A stretch of DNA of 64,000 nucleotides. Origin: Heliomicrobium modesticaldum Ice1. Lineage in GTDB: Bacteria > Bacillota > Desulfitobacteriia > Heliobacteriales > Heliobacteriaceae. The translations under genes were made by a program, and so were the position numbers. Positions 33,587 through 43,600 of this stretch are shown here, piece after piece. Numbering within the stretch: the first letter of the stretch is position 1; every line of letters begins with the position of its first letter. Where the stretch lies: assembly GCF_000019165.1 (NCBI RefSeq), contig NC_010337.2, forward strand, positions 2,132,501-2,196,500, read 5' to 3'. Under the pieces are notes generated by a model that was not told the origin of the DNA, searched no databases, and saw only the letters and a program-made list of their open reading frames with translations.

Positions 33587-34497
33587 TGACAAAGACACTG
33601 TTCATGTTTCCCGGGCAGGGATCCCAGTTTGTCGGCATGGGCGCCGATCTGGTTCGCCACTACAGCGAAGCCTGCCAGGTTTTTGCTGAAGCCGACGATA
33701 CACTCGGTTTTTCGCTCAGCCGGCTCTGCTTCGAAGGCCCTGAAGAGGAACTTCGCCTGACAGCCAATACCCAACCGGCGCTCTTAGCCGTCTCCATCGC
33801 TTATTTCCGGGTGCTGGCGGCGAAAGGGTGGAAGGCCGACTGGGTGGCCGGCCACAGCCTGGGCGAGTACTCGGCGCTGGTGGCGGCAGGCAGCCTGACA
33901 CTGGCTGATGGCTTGCGCCTGGTTCGCCAGCGGGGGCTCTTTATGCAGGAGGCCGTGCCGGCCGGACAAGGGACAATGGCGGCCATCATGGGGCTGGAGG
34001 CGGAAGCCGTGGAAGAGGTCTGCCGGCAGGCCGCAACCGCCCTCGGTGGGGTGGTCGAACCGGCCAACTTCAATGGCGCCGGTCAGGTGGTCATCGCCGG
34101 AGAGCGGTTGGCAGTCGAGAAGGCGATGGAACTGGCCAAGGTGGCCGGCGCCAAGCGCGCCCTTTTGCTGAACGTGAGCGCCCCCTTTCACTGCTCTCTC
34201 ATGCGACCGGCGGCGGAGCGCATGGCCGGTTTGCTCCGGACGGCGGCCATCGCCGATCCGGTCATCCCGCTGGTGGCCAACGTGACGGCGGCGCCTGTCT
34301 GCGATGCGGAAAGGGTCCGGGAAAACCTGATTCTCCAAGTCGACCATCCTGTCCGGTGGGAGCAATCGATCCGTTTCCTCGCCGACCAGGGCGTTACCCG
34401 TTTTGTCGAGGTCGGTCCGGGGAAGGTTCTCTCCGGTTTGGTCCGCAAGATCGCCAAAGGGGCCGAAGTCCTCGCGGCAGGCGATATCCAGGCCTAG
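33586..34497 (+). CDS. fabD: Malonyl-CoA:ACP transacylase (FabD)
   Basis: FabD loads malonate from CoA onto ACP. The 303-residue protein has FMFPGQGSQFVGMG, the catalytic serine in GHSLGEYSALVAAG, the arginine in RLVRQRGLFMQEA and the catalytic His in SAPFHCSLM. The ATG at 33586 overlaps the fabK stop codon, with CACAGGAGGC upstream. Confidence 0.96.
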   Translation: MTKTLFMFPGQGSQFVGMGADLVRHYSEACQVFAEADDTLGFSLSRLCFEGPEEELRLTANTQPALLAVSIAYFRVLAAKGWKADWVAGHSLGEYSALVAAGSLTLADGLRLVRQRGLFMQEAVPAGQGTMAAIMGLEAEAVEEVCRQAATALGGVVEPANFNGAGQVVIAGERLAVEKAMELAKVAGAKRALLLNVSAPFHCSLMRPAAERMAGLLRTAAIADPVIPLVANVTAAPVCDAERVRENLILQVDHPVRWEQSIRFLADQGVTRFVEVGPGKVLSGLVRKIAKGAEVLAAGDIQA

Positions 34498-34545
34498 GGA
34501 AGGCTTGCCAAAAGGTTCTTGCAAGTTAGGGGGAGAGTGGATAAA

Positions 34546-35292
34546 ATGGGTGTAGACAAGCGGGCGGCCTTGATCACGGGCGGATCGCGCGGGATCGGAC
34601 GAGCTATCGCCCTCCAACTGGCGGCCAAGGGCTATGCCGTGGCTGTCAATTACGCCGGAAGCGCTGACAAGGCCAGCGCCGTCGTAGACGAGATCATCTC
34701 GACCGGGGGAGAGGCCTTCGCCGTGCAGGCCGATGTGTCCCAACCGGAACAGGTTGACGCCATGATTCAGAAGGCGCTTGACACCTTTGGACGGCTCGAC
34801 GTGTTGGTGAATAACGCGGCCATCACCCGGGATAATCTGTTAATGCGCTTGAAAGAAGACGATTGGAACAATGTGATCGATACCAACTTGAAAGGTGTCT
34901 ATCTTTGCACCAAGGGCGTCGTCAAGATCATGCTCAAACAGCGGAGCGGGCGCATTGTCAATATTACCTCCGTTGTGGGCCAGACGGGCAACGCCGGTCA
35001 AGCCAATTACGCCGCCGCCAAAGCCGGTGTGATCGCCTTTACAAAGTCAGTGGCCAAAGAAGTGGGATCTCGCAACATCACAGTCAACGCCGTTGCGCCC
35101 GGATACATCCAGACAGATATGACGGAGAAACTGCCGGCCGAGGTGCGGGAACATTTTGTTCGCTCCATTCCTTTGGGACGGATGGGGCAACCGGACGATG
35201 TAGCGAAAGTGGTCGCTTTCCTGGTTTCTGAAGATGCGGCATATATTACAGGCCAGACGATCAACGTCGACGGCGGCTTAGTGATGATCTAG
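34546..35292 (+). CDS. fabG: 3-oxoacyl-ACP reductase (FabG)
   Basis: FabG reduces 3-oxoacyl-ACP with NADPH. This classical short-chain dehydrogenase (248 residues) has [13 protein letters not shown] (cofactor), [14 protein letters not shown], the serine in [14 protein letters not shown], and YAAAKAG (Y-x3-K). It ends with the family tail [14 protein letters not shown]. The ATG at 34546 follows GGGGGAGAGTGG; the in-frame upstream start at 34519 is not favoured. Confidence 0.96.
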   Translation: MGVDKRAALITGGSRGIGRAIALQLAAKGYAVAVNYAGSADKASAVVDEIISTGGEAFAVQADVSQPEQVDAMIQKALDTFGRLDVLVNNAAITRDNLLMRLKEDDWNNVIDTNLKGVYLCTKGVVKIMLKQRSGRIVNITSVVGQTGNAGQANYAAAKAGVIAFTKSVAKEVGSRNITVNAVAPGYIQTDMTEKLPAEVREHFVRSIPLGRMGQPDDVAKVVAFLVSEDAAYITGQTINVDGGLVMI

Positions 35293-35313
35293 TACTTAAA
35301 GGAGGTGAAAGAC

Positions 35314-35544
35314 GTGTCATCCATTTTCGATAAAGTCAAAGCCATCGTGGTCGAACAATTAGGAGTTGACGAAGAAGAAGTCACCATGGAGACTTCTTTT
35401 GAAGATCTGAACGCCGACTCTTTGGATATTGTTGAACTGGTTATGGCGTTAGAAGAGGAATTCGATATCGAGATTCCTGACGAAGATGCGGAAAAGATCA
35501 AGACCATCGGGTCGGCTGTCGAGTATATCAAGGAAAATCAGTAG
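35314..35544 (+). CDS. acpP: Acyl carrier protein
   Basis: ACP carries growing acyl chains on a phosphopantetheine arm attached to the serine in [11 protein letters not shown]. The product is 76 residues and strongly acidic. I place the start at GTG 35314 ([17 protein letters not shown]); the GTG at 35305 is part of the Shine-Dalgarno AAAGGAGGTGAAA. Its codon use is slightly less GC-rich than that of its neighbours, as is common for ACP genes. Confidence 0.97.
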   Translation: MSSIFDKVKAIVVEQLGVDEEEVTMETSFEDLNADSLDIVELVMALEEEFDIEIPDEDAEKIKTIGSAVEYIKENQ

Positions 35545-35572
35545 TCTAAAACGCATAGAAGAGATGTAATTC

Positions 35573-35600
35573 GGAAGTCCCGTAGCGTTACGGGGCTTCC
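35573..35600 (+). terminator. Hairpin after acpP, weak terminator or processing site
   Basis: A 12-bp stem (GGAAGTCCCGTA/TACGGGGCTTCC, one G-U) with a 4-base loop lies 29 bases after acpP. No T-run follows, so it could be a 3'-end stabiliser that raises acpP mRNA rather than a full terminator. Confidence 0.5.
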
Positions 35601-35688
35601 TGCCTATAGAGGATAGGCCCCGTGTTTTCGCAACATATGCAGCGATATATCCTTGGGTGCTTCCAAGGGGTATTGGGGGAGTAAATCG

Positions 35689-36633
35689 GTGAAGCTTCCG
35701 GAGTTAAAAATCGGTCACCTGGTGGCGAAGCTGCCCATCATCCAAGGCGGTATGGCGATTCGCATTTCCACGGCGCCCTTGGCGGCCGCCGTCGCCAACG
35801 AAGGCGGGATAGGCTTGATCGCGGCGACCGGCATGACCCTTGATGAACTGAGAGAAGAGATCCGCGAGGCCCGGCGTCGGACCCGAGGGATCATCGGTAT
35901 CAACTGTCTTTTCGCTGTCCGCGAGTTTCCCAATCTGGTGAAGACGGCCATCAAAGAAGGCATCGATCTTGTCGTCTCCGGTGCCGGTTTTTCACGGGAT
36001 ATGTTCCAGTGGGGGAGGGAATCGGGCACCCCGATTGTCCCCATCGTCTCCTCGGCGCGGTTGGCCCGGATGGCGGAAAAACTGGGCGCCGCCGCCGTCG
36101 TTGTCGAAGGCAAGGAAGCCGGCGGGCACTTGGGCACCGACGAGCCGATGAAGAAAATACTGCCGGAAGTGGTTGCGTCCGTTGATATCCCGGTTATCGC
36201 CGCAGGTGGTGTCATCGACGGTCATGACATCGTCGAGGTGTTGAATATGGGTGCCAGTGGGGTGCAGATGGGTACCCGTTTCGCTGCCAGTGAGGAATCG
36301 GCGGCTGCGCCGGAGTTCAAAGAGTTGTATTTGCGGGCCACCCATGACGATGTAATCCTCATCGACAGCCCTGTCGGTCTGCCAGGTCGGGGCCTTAAAA
36401 CCCCTTTTTGGCACAGCTTGACCAGCGGCGCCGATTTTTCCCCGAAACATTGCGTCGGATGTTTGAAGCACTGTTCTAAGCGGTTTTGCATCGTCGAGGC
36501 GCTCGATAAGGCCCAGAAGGGCGATCTTCAAACCGGTCTCGTCTTCTCGGGCGAGCATGTGGAGCGGATCAAGGAGATCCTGCCGGTTCGCCGGATCGTT
36601 CAGAACATCCTGCAGGAAGTGGAAGCGTATTAA
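35689..36633 (+). CDS. FabK-like flavin oxidoreductase (nitronate monooxygenase family) with C-terminal Cys cluster
   Basis: The 314-residue TIM barrel belongs to the NMO/FabK family: ELKIGHLVAKLPIIQGGMAI, NEGGIGLIAATG, VSGAGFSRDMFQ, EGKEAGGHLGT, IAAGGVIDGHDIVEV and VQMGTRFAASEESAA. Unlike the fabK product it has a cysteine cluster near residue 265 (C-x2-C-x3-C-x4-C in CVGCLKHCSKRFC), which could hold a metal or Fe-S cluster. The GTG at 35689 follows TTGGGGGAG. It lies between acpP and fabF, so it may act as a second enoyl reductase or as a separate flavin enzyme; the sequence alone does not decide. Confidence 0.8.
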   Translation: MKLPELKIGHLVAKLPIIQGGMAIRISTAPLAAAVANEGGIGLIAATGMTLDELREEIREARRRTRGIIGINCLFAVREFPNLVKTAIKEGIDLVVSGAGFSRDMFQWGRESGTPIVPIVSSARLARMAEKLGAAAVVVEGKEAGGHLGTDEPMKKILPEVVASVDIPVIAAGGVIDGHDIVEVLNMGASGVQMGTRFAASEESAAAPEFKELYLRATHDDVILIDSPVGLPGRGLKTPFWHSLTSGADFSPKHCVGCLKHCSKRFCIVEALDKAQKGDLQTGLVFSGEHVERIKEILPVRRIVQNILQEVEAY

Positions 36634-36651
36634 GGAGTGTGTGCATACATC

Positions 36652-37899
36652 ATGAGCAAGCGCGTGGTCATCACGGGTGTCGGTGTGGTATCGCCCGTAG
36701 GGACAGGCAAGGAGAAGTTTTGGTCTGCCTTGACCAACGGCATATCCGGCATCGGCCCTGTCACCCGTTTTGACGCCAGCGATCTTCCGACTCAGGTAGC
36801 CGGTGAGGTTAAGGATTTTGAACCTACCCAGTTTCTCGACCGCAAGGAAGCGCGGCGGATGGATCGTTTCTCCCAATACGGCGTGGCGGCAGCCAAGATG
36901 GCCATCGAAGATGCCGCTTTGGATCTCGATAGGGTAGACCGGGACCGCTTCGGTGTCGTCCTGGGCTGCGGCATCGGCGGCATGGAGACCTTCGAGGATC
37001 AGGCCATGGTGATGATGCAAAAAGGCGTCGGCCGAATCAGCCCTTTCTTCGTCCCCATGATGATCTCCAACATGGCCGCCGGGCATATCTCGATGAACCT
37101 CAACCTGCGCGGACCGAGTGAGACGGTGGTGACGGCCTGTGCCTCGGCGACGAACGCCTGCGGCAGCGCCTTCCGGCTCATCCAGCGCGGCGACTGCAAG
37201 GCCGTGCTGACCGGCGGGACGGAAGCCTCTATCGTTCGGCTCGCCTTCGCTGGTTTCTGCGCCATGAAGGCCATGTCCACCCTCAATGAAGAGCCGGCCA
37301 AGGCCAGCCGCCCCTTTGATCGTGACCGCAGCGGTTTCGTCATGGGGGAAGGCTCCGGCATCCTCGTCTTCGAGGAACTGGAACAGGCCCTCGCCCGGGG
37401 CGCTCGCATCTATGCCGAGGTGGTCGGCTACGGTTCCTCCTGTGACGCCTACCACATTACGGACCCGGCGCCGAACGGCGAAGGGGCTGCCCGGGCCATG
37501 CAGGCCGCTCTCGATGACGCCGGCCTGAAGCCGGAGGAGATCACCTACATCAACGCCCACGGCACGGCGACGGAGAAAAACGATTACTTCGAGACACTGG
37601 CTATCAAGTCCGTCTTTGGCGAAGCGGCGAACAAGGTCGCCATCAGTTCGACCAAGTCCATGACAGGGCACCTCCTCGGCGCTGCCGGCGGTGTTGAGTT
37701 GATCGCCTCCGCCCTCGCTGTTTATGACGACATCATCCCGCCGACGATCAACCTCGAGAACCCCGGTGAGGGCTGTGATCTCGATTATGTTCCTCGCGAG
37801 GCGCGCAGACTAACGGTGAATGCGGCCATCTCCAACACCTTTGGCTTCGGCGGACACAACGCGACTGTGGCGATCCGCAAATACCGCCCTGGGGAGTAA
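36652..37899 (+). CDS. fabF: 3-oxoacyl-ACP synthase II (FabF)
   Basis: FabF elongates acyl-ACP with malonyl-ACP. The 415-residue thiolase-fold protein has [16 protein letters not shown], the active-site cysteine in [13 protein letters not shown], and the two histidines in [11 protein letters not shown] and [12 protein letters not shown]. It ends [16 protein letters not shown]. The ATG at 36652 lies 12 or more bases after AAGGAG; an in-frame upstream start at 36637 would overlap the Shine-Dalgarno region. A strong terminator follows, closing the fatty acid operon. No fabZ or acc gene is in the window. Confidence 0.96.
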   Translation: MSKRVVITGVGVVSPVGTGKEKFWSALTNGISGIGPVTRFDASDLPTQVAGEVKDFEPTQFLDRKEARRMDRFSQYGVAAAKMAIEDAALDLDRVDRDRFGVVLGCGIGGMETFEDQAMVMMQKGVGRISPFFVPMMISNMAAGHISMNLNLRGPSETVVTACASATNACGSAFRLIQRGDCKAVLTGGTEASIVRLAFAGFCAMKAMSTLNEEPAKASRPFDRDRSGFVMGEGSGILVFEELEQALARGARIYAEVVGYGSSCDAYHITDPAPNGEGAARAMQAALDDAGLKPEEITYINAHGTATEKNDYFETLAIKSVFGEAANKVAISSTKSMTGHLLGAAGGVELIASALAVYDDIIPPTINLENPGEGCDLDYVPREARRLTVNAAISNTFGFGGHNATVAIRKYRPGE

Positions 37900-37941
37900 A
37901 CGGCGCCCTCATCAGCCTTGTTTAAGCGGAAGTTGATTGCC

Positions 37942-37980
37942 AAGATCCCCGTGCCCGCTTCGGGTCACGGGGATCTTTTG
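37942..37980 (+). terminator. Intrinsic terminator after fabF
   Basis: AAGATCCCCGTG/CACGGGGATCTT stem with an inner CCCG/CGGG extension, followed by TTTTG, 42 bases after fabF. Confidence 0.85.
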
Positions 37981-37994
37981 TCTGAGGTGAACCG

Positions 37995-38702
37995 ATGAAA
38001 AGAGCACCCAATCACCCAGCCGAACTGGCTCGGCGGATCGGCATCGCCAGCGAAGACCTGGCAACGCTGGAGATGGCCTTGACCCATCCCTCCTTTGTGT
38101 ATGAGAACCCCCAGGCGCCGCCGGAGCACAACCAACGTCTGGAGTTTCTCGGCGACGCTGTTCTCGGCCTCGTCATCGGCGAGCAGTTGTTTGTGCGCTA
38201 CCCGACTTGGACAGAGGGGGAATTGTCGCGCCGGCGGGCCGCTGTCGTCTGTGAGGCCAACCTGGCCGATGGGGCACGCCGGCTGCAACTCGGCGCCTGG
38301 CTGAAGCTGGGCCGCGGCGAAGAGGCCAGCGGCGGGAGAGAGAAACCGTCGATCCTGGCGGATGCCCTGGAGGCGGTCATCGGCGCCATCTTCCTGTCCG
38401 GGGGTATTGAGGCGGCGCGCCGCTTTATCGTCGATCTCTTTGGCGATGCCCTGGCAAATGCTCAGAACCTGGTCAGCGGCGACAACAAGACGGCCTTTCA
38501 AGAGTGGGTGCAGCGGACCGGCCCCGCAGACATCCGCTATTGCATCGTTGACGAGAGTGGCCCCGATCATGACAAACGCTTCGTGGCTGCTGTCATGGTC
38601 AATGGAACAGTGATCGCCGACGGCCAGGGGCGCACGAAGAAAGAGGCGGAACAACAGGCGGCCGGCCGGGCTATGCGGGAATGGGCCGGCAGAAAGGGAT
38701 GA
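37995..38702 (+). CDS. rnc: Ribonuclease III
   Basis: RNase III cuts double-stranded RNA in rRNA and mRNA processing. The 235-residue protein has the catalytic signature RLEFLGDAVLGLVI (Glu and Asp), the second acidic site in LADALEAVIGAIFL, and a C-terminal dsRNA-binding domain (about 165-230, NKTAFQEWVQ and GRTKKEAEQQAAGRA). ATG 37995 follows TGAGGTGA right after the fabF terminator, so a promoter is needed nearby or the terminator is leaky. rnc-rSAM-(spoVS)-smc-ftsY is the expected order. Confidence 0.95.
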   Translation: MKRAPNHPAELARRIGIASEDLATLEMALTHPSFVYENPQAPPEHNQRLEFLGDAVLGLVIGEQLFVRYPTWTEGELSRRRAAVVCEANLADGARRLQLGAWLKLGRGEEASGGREKPSILADALEAVIGAIFLSGGIEAARRFIVDLFGDALANAQNLVSGDNKTAFQEWVQRTGPADIRYCIVDESGPDHDKRFVAAVMVNGTVIADGQGRTKKEAEQQAAGRAMREWAGRKG

Positions 38703-38706
38703 TGCG

Positions 38707-39876
38707 ATGATCATCCCTATTTTTATCCCTCAGTTGGGCTGTCCCGGACGTTGTCTCTACTGCAGTCAGGAAGGGCTGACGGGAGAAGCAGGACTGCCGG
38801 GACCGGAGCGTGTCGATGAGATCGTCCGGCGCTACCTGGGCAGCTGGAAGAGGGCCAGGCTGGCAGGGCCTGCTGCATTTGCCGGGGCCGTTGCGAAGGG
38901 GGAGGTTCACGAGATCGCCTTTTTCGGTGGCTCCTTCACCATGCTCCCCGGCGATGTTCAGGAAAGCCTGTTGGCTGCGGCCAAGCGGTGGCTCGGCAGG
39001 GAGGGGATCGGCGGGGTGCGGCTGTCGACGCGGCCAGACGGCATCGACAAGGCGACGGTGGAACGCCTGCGCCATTACGGGGTGACTGTGGTGGAGGTAG
39101 GGGCACAGTCCATGCATGCCTGGGTGCTGGAGCGATCCGGCCGGGGACACGGCCCAGCCGATACGGTCCGGGCGTTGGACCTGTTGCGCCGGGGCGGGCT
39201 GCAGGTCGGCATCCACCTGATGACCGGGTTGCCGGGCGATGATGAAGCCGGCGCTTTGTCGTCGCTGCAGGAGTGTCTCTGGCTGAAACCAGACTTTTTA
39301 CGCATCCATCCCACCCTTGTCTTGAAAGAGAGTCCGCTGGAACGCCTTTGGCGAGCTGGGGCCTATCAACCCTGGGGATGGGGGCGGACGTTGCGCTTGT
39401 TGTCACGCATGGCGGCCCTCTGCGTCTGCCACCGCGTTCCGGTGATCCGGTGGGGGCTCATGCCCGGCGAACTGTGCGACCGGGCGACCTTGGCAGGTCC
39501 AGCATCCCCCAGCCTCGGCGAATGGGTGAGGCGCTATCTGGCCTACCGGTACACGCTCGCCAGCATGGCAGCCTTTCTGGCCGGCGGCGGCAGTGGTCTG
39601 CGTCCCGGCGCTTTTTCTTGTCACTTGATTGTCCCGCCGCAGGATCTCTCCCTGGTCACCGGTCACCGGCAATGGCTCCTGCGACATGTCAACGCCGCTG
39701 TTCCCTTGGTGATTTCAGGCGCGACGCCGCTGGACAAGTCCGGTGTCGGCGTCCGTTCCGCCGTTGGGATGCCTTTTCGAGGGAATTGGCGGTTGGCCTG
39801 CGAGGGACGGATACTGTGTCATTTTGACCTGGAGGCGTTGATATCGGCACTGCGGGATCAAGCGAGAAGCTTATGA
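38707..39876 (+). CDS. Radical SAM protein, Elp3-like family found upstream of smc
   Basis: The 389-residue protein begins IIPIFIPQLGCPGRCLYCSQ, with the [4Fe-4S] motif C-x3-C-x2-C. It also has FFGGSFTMLP, VRLSTRPDGID, VEVGAQSMHAWVL and HLMTGLPGDDEAGA, all typical of Elp3/oxygen-independent coproporphyrinogen oxidase-like radical SAM proteins. There is no C-terminal acetyltransferase domain, unlike Elp3. Genes of this type sit between rnc and smc in many clostridia; the substrate is unknown to me. The ATG at 38707 begins 4 bases after rnc. Confidence 0.85.
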   Translation: MIIPIFIPQLGCPGRCLYCSQEGLTGEAGLPGPERVDEIVRRYLGSWKRARLAGPAAFAGAVAKGEVHEIAFFGGSFTMLPGDVQESLLAAAKRWLGREGIGGVRLSTRPDGIDKATVERLRHYGVTVVEVGAQSMHAWVLERSGRGHGPADTVRALDLLRRGGLQVGIHLMTGLPGDDEAGALSSLQECLWLKPDFLRIHPTLVLKESPLERLWRAGAYQPWGWGRTLRLLSRMAALCVCHRVPVIRWGLMPGELCDRATLAGPASPSLGEWVRRYLAYRYTLASMAAFLAGGGSGLRPGAFSCHLIVPPQDLSLVTGHRQWLLRHVNAAVPLVISGATPLDKSGVGVRSAVGMPFRGNWRLACEGRILCHFDLEALISALRDQARSL

Positions 39877-39920
39877 GATCCGGCGGTGAAGGGGACTTTC
39901 TCTCATACCTGCTGTTGTTG

Positions 39921-39949
39921 CCGCCGTGGTTTCGGCGGTTTCTTTTTTT
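39921..39949 (+). terminator. Intrinsic terminator after the radical SAM gene
   Basis: CCGCCG/CGGCGG stem with loop TGGTTT, followed by TTTCTTTTTTT. It ends the rnc unit. The following 280 bases (39950-40233) hold no convincing gene and are AT-richer than the surroundings; apart from a possible sigma-H promoter I see nothing else there. Confidence 0.85.
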
Positions 39950-40103
39950 CGCCTATCTCTGTTTGAGGGCTATTGCTATGGCAAAAGGTCTGTCGTCGAT
40001 TGCACTGACTTGGAACACTCGAATGATGACGGTTTTTGACGAACAAAAAGACAGGCAAAAAAACAAAAATCTGAAAAATGTACAGGTGATGTGGAAGGAA
40101 AAT

Positions 40104-40133
40104 GCAGGATATTCGCATAGCAATAGAGAAAAG
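40104..40133 (+). promoter_or_regulatory. Possible sigma-H promoter of spoVS
   Basis: GCAGGATAT (40104-40112) fits the sigma-H -35 consensus RnAGGAWWW. After 12 bases AGAGAAAAG (40125-40133) fits the -10 RnnGAATWW except for one base. In B. subtilis spoVS is transcribed by sigma-H. The call rests on this pattern only. Confidence 0.35.
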
Positions 40134-40233
40134 ACATTATGCGACGTTAGGCTGAATCAGCGCAAAGCTGATACCCCGCATCTTGAACCCAAGGGAAGAA
40201 CATAACGACTATGGCTTGGAGGGAACTATGTAA

Positions 40234-40494
40234 ATGGAAGGACTCAAAGTATCAGCGCAATCCAATCCCAAATCGGTAGCCGGAGCATTGGCCGCCATCC
40301 TCCGTGAGAAAGGTCGCGCCGAGATTCAGGCGGTGGGGGCTGGGGCCGTCAATCAGGCCATCAAGGCCATCGCCATCGCCCGGGGTTTTGTCGCTCCGAA
40401 CGGCATCAATCTGATCACCATCCCGGCCTTTGTGGAGATCGCCATCGATGGGGAAGAACGGACGGCCATCAAGTTCATCGTTGAGCCTCGGTAA
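40234..40494 (+). CDS. spoVS: Stage V sporulation protein S
   Basis: The 86-residue product is an essentially canonical SpoVS (Alba-like fold): MEGLKVSAQSNPKSVAGALA, AEIQAVGAGAVNQAIKAIAI, ARGFVAPNGINL and AIKFIVEP. SpoVS affects septation and spore coat and cortex assembly in Bacillus and is very well conserved. ATG 40234 follows TTGGAGGGAAC. It is a monocistronic unit flanked by terminators on both sides. Confidence 0.96.
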   Translation: MEGLKVSAQSNPKSVAGALAAILREKGRAEIQAVGAGAVNQAIKAIAIARGFVAPNGINLITIPAFVEIAIDGEERTAIKFIVEPR

Positions 40495-40542
40495 CGACGA
40501 CGACTACATCAAAACCGCATAAGTGGCTGTTTGGGCCAAGAG

Positions 40543-40573
40543 GCTGTCCGGCAACGGGCAGTTTTTTCTTTTT
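40543..40573 (+). terminator. Intrinsic terminator after spoVS
   Basis: CTGTCCG/CGGGCAG stem (one G-U) with loop GCAA, followed by GTTTTTTCTTTTTT, 48 bases after spoVS. Confidence 0.88.
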
Positions 40574-40583
40574 TGGGCCTTTC

Positions 40584-40612
40584 TTGTTCCCCCCAGGGGC
40601 CTATGCTACAAT
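40584..40612 (+). promoter_or_regulatory. Sigma-A promoter of smc-ftsY
   Basis: TTGTTC (40584-40589), 17-base spacer, TACAAT (40607-40612), with TGC in front of the -10. It lies 30 bases before the smc start, directly after the spoVS terminator. Confidence 0.75.
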
Positions 40613-40642
40613 GGAGAGGAATTTTTCGGGAGGAATCGGGAA

Positions 40643-43600
40643 TTGGTTCTGAAACGCATCGAATTAAACGGTTTCAAATCTTTTGCTGATAAAACAGAAA
40701 TCCTGCTTTCCCCCGGCTTGACTGTCGTTGTAGGGCCTAACGGCTCCGGGAAATCGAATGTGGCTGACGCCATCCGCTGGGTGCTGGGGGAACAGAGCCC
40801 CCGCTCGCTCAGGGGCTCGAAGATGGAAGATGTCATCTTCGCCGGCTCTGATCGCCGCAAACCGGTCGGGATGGCTGAAGTTTCTCTTACCCTGGACAAC
40901 GAAAAAGGGATGCTGCCTGTCGATTACCGCGAGGTGACGGTGACCCGCCGTGTCTTTCGCTCCGGTGAGAGTGACTACCTTCTAAACCGGAGCCCCTGCC
41001 GTCTGCGCGATCTGCAGGAGCTGTTTTCTGATACGGGTCTCGGCCGCGAGGGCATCTCGATCATCGGTCAAGGGCGGGTTGATGAGGTGCTGTCGTCTCG
41101 TCCAGAGGAGCGGCGCGCCCTGATCGAAGAGGCGGCTGGCATCGTCCGCTACCGCAACCGCAAGCGGGAGGCCGTCAAAAAACTGGAGGAGACTGAGCAG
41201 CACCTGATCCGCCTGGGTGATATCATCGGAGAATTGCAACAGCAGTTGGCCGCTATCAGCAGTCAGGCTGAGCTGGCCCGGCGCTACCAGACCCTTGAGG
41301 TCGAACGAAAAGAGGTCGAATTGGGGCTGCTCGTCGTTGACTGGGAAGAGATGACGGCGACGATGGAAAAGACCCGGCGGGAACTGGACCGTTTTTCGGC
41401 GCTGCTCTGGGAAAAGGAAGCCCAGTTGGCCACCCTTGAAGGCGCTGAGGCAGACGCTGCGTTGGCGGCCCGCCAGGTGGAAGAGGCGCTCACGGCTACC
41501 CGCCAGGAGGCCCACCGCCGGACGGAAGGCGTGATCGCGCTGCAAGGCCGGTTGAATGTTGTTCGGGAACGGATCAAGGGGCTTGCGGCGCAACTTCAAC
41601 TGTTGACAAAGGAACAGGAACAATCCAGGTTGGCCTTGGCCGAGTTGCGCAACCGGGAAGGGGAGCAGCGGGAACGGCGACGGCTGGTGGCTGAGGAATT
41701 GATGGCCTCCCAGCAAGCGGTTGATGCTCGGCTCCTGCGCAACGCTGCCGCACGGGAAGCCGTGACTGCAGTGGAAAAGGAGATCGCCGACCTCCGGCGG
41801 AGGCTTTTCGATTCAGCCCAGGCGTTGGCGCGCTTGCGGACGCAGCTGCACGAGGCAGACCTGCGCGTCGCCCGTCAGGAGGCCCAAGTCCGCCGTTTGG
41901 AAGGGGAGCGGGAGCGTTCTCGTTCCCGCGCGTCTGAACTGGTAGGGGAGGCGGACCGCCTTCGCCGGGAGGCTGCCGCCAGGGAGCGGCAAAGGGCGGA
42001 CAAGCAGGCTGAGCGAGACGCCGACGCCGCGGAGATGGCGCAATGGAGAGGCCAGTTCAACGAACTGGAACACCGGCTCAGCCAGACGATGCGGCGCTGG
42101 CAGGAGGTCTCAGCCCGGCGGAAGGCCATCGAGGCGATGGAAAAGACCTACGAAGGATTCGCTTCCGGTGTTCGCGAGGTGCTGGCCCAGGTGAAAGCCG
42201 GCAACCCTCAGTTGCAGGGGATTATCGGTGTTTTCAGCGACCTGATCGAGGTGCCGCCGGGGTTGGAGACGGCGATAGACGTGGCATTAGGCGGAGGGAT
42301 GCAGAATATCGTCGCGGAGGATGACCAGGCGGCGCGGGGGGCCATCGAGCATCTGAAGCGGACGCGTAAGGGACGAGCCACTTTTCTGCCATTAAAAAGC
42401 CTCCAGGTTTACGGTGGTCCGGGACGGGATGTCTTGAATCAGCCCGGTGTGATCGGCTGCGCTGCCGACCTTGTCCGTTCTGCGACCGCCCATATGCCGG
42501 CCGTTCGTTTTCTCTTGGGTAGGACCTTGGTGATGGAAAACTTGCCGGGCGCTCTCCAATTCGCCCGGCAGACGCGCTACCAATGGCGGATTGTCACGCT
42601 AGAAGGCGATCTGCTGCAGCCTGGCGGCAGTGTGACCGGCGGCAGTCAAGGGCAAAGGGGCGGTCAGACCTTCCTGCGTCGGCGCGAGTTGGCCCTCCTT
42701 GCCGAAGAGGAGCAGACCTTGGGTCTGGCGATCAGCGATCTCAAACAGCAGCGGGAGGAGGCGGCTGAGCAGATCGGGCGCCTGGAAGGACGAATCCAGG
42801 CGCAGGAAAGATCGATCGCCCATCTGGATGCCGAAAAGGCGGCCAACGCCGCCGATCTCGCCCGTTTGCAGCGGGAGATGGAGCAGGAGGCGCGCCAGAT
42901 CAGCGGCATTGAGGGCGAATTGGCGATCCTGCAAGACGATTTGGCGAGTCTGATGGCGGAAAAGGCGCGCTTGCAAGATGAAATGGTTGCCGCAGAGACG
43001 GAAGCGGAGAACCTGGAGACGGCTATGAGCGAGCGCCAGGGTGAATTGGAACGCCTGCGCGCGGCGGGGGAAGATGACCGTGAGGACCTTACCCGTTGGC
43101 AACTGGCGCTCGCCCGTCAGGAAGAGGAGATTCGAGGCATCGATCAGTCCCTCGCCGCTCTCCATACAGAGATCGGTAAGAGCGAAAAAGAGATCGGCGA
43201 GAAGGAAGAACGCTGTCGGATGGCGAACGGGGAAATGGTCGCCTGCGCCGAAGAACAGATTTATATGGAAAAGGAATTGGCGGCGGCTGTCGCCGAAGAG
43301 GCCTGCGCCTTGGAACAGGTGCGACTGCGCCAGGAGGAGCAGGCCGAGGCCGATCGCGGGTACAAAGAGACGATGGAGCGCCGCAAAGCGGTGGCGGCAG
43401 AGGTTCAACCCCTTCGGGAGAAAGTGCACCAGCTGGAGGTGCAGTTGGCCCGCCTCGACGCGGAGAAAGACACCCTCACGCAGCGCCTCGCCGAGCAATG
43501 GGACTTGTCGCCGGAGCAAGCCCGTGAGCGGGGGCGCCGGCCTGAAGACCGCCGGGCGGCACAAAAGCGGTTGAATCAACTGCGGGCCCTGCAAAAGGAC

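Noticed and set aside
35992-37671. A 559-residue minus-strand frame opposite the FabK-like gene and fabF
   Set aside because: It mirrors the third-position GC bias of the plus-strand genes, has no recognisable motif and no Shine-Dalgarno; both plus-strand genes are certain.
40145-40200. A riboswitch in the spoVS leader
   Set aside because: Only a 6-bp stem with GCAAA loop is present; I could not fit it to any known aptamer.
39873-40205. A 110-residue open frame overlapping the radical SAM stop codon
   Set aside because: It runs through a strong intrinsic terminator (39921-39949) and the candidate spoVS promoter, has no ribosome binding site and resembles no family.
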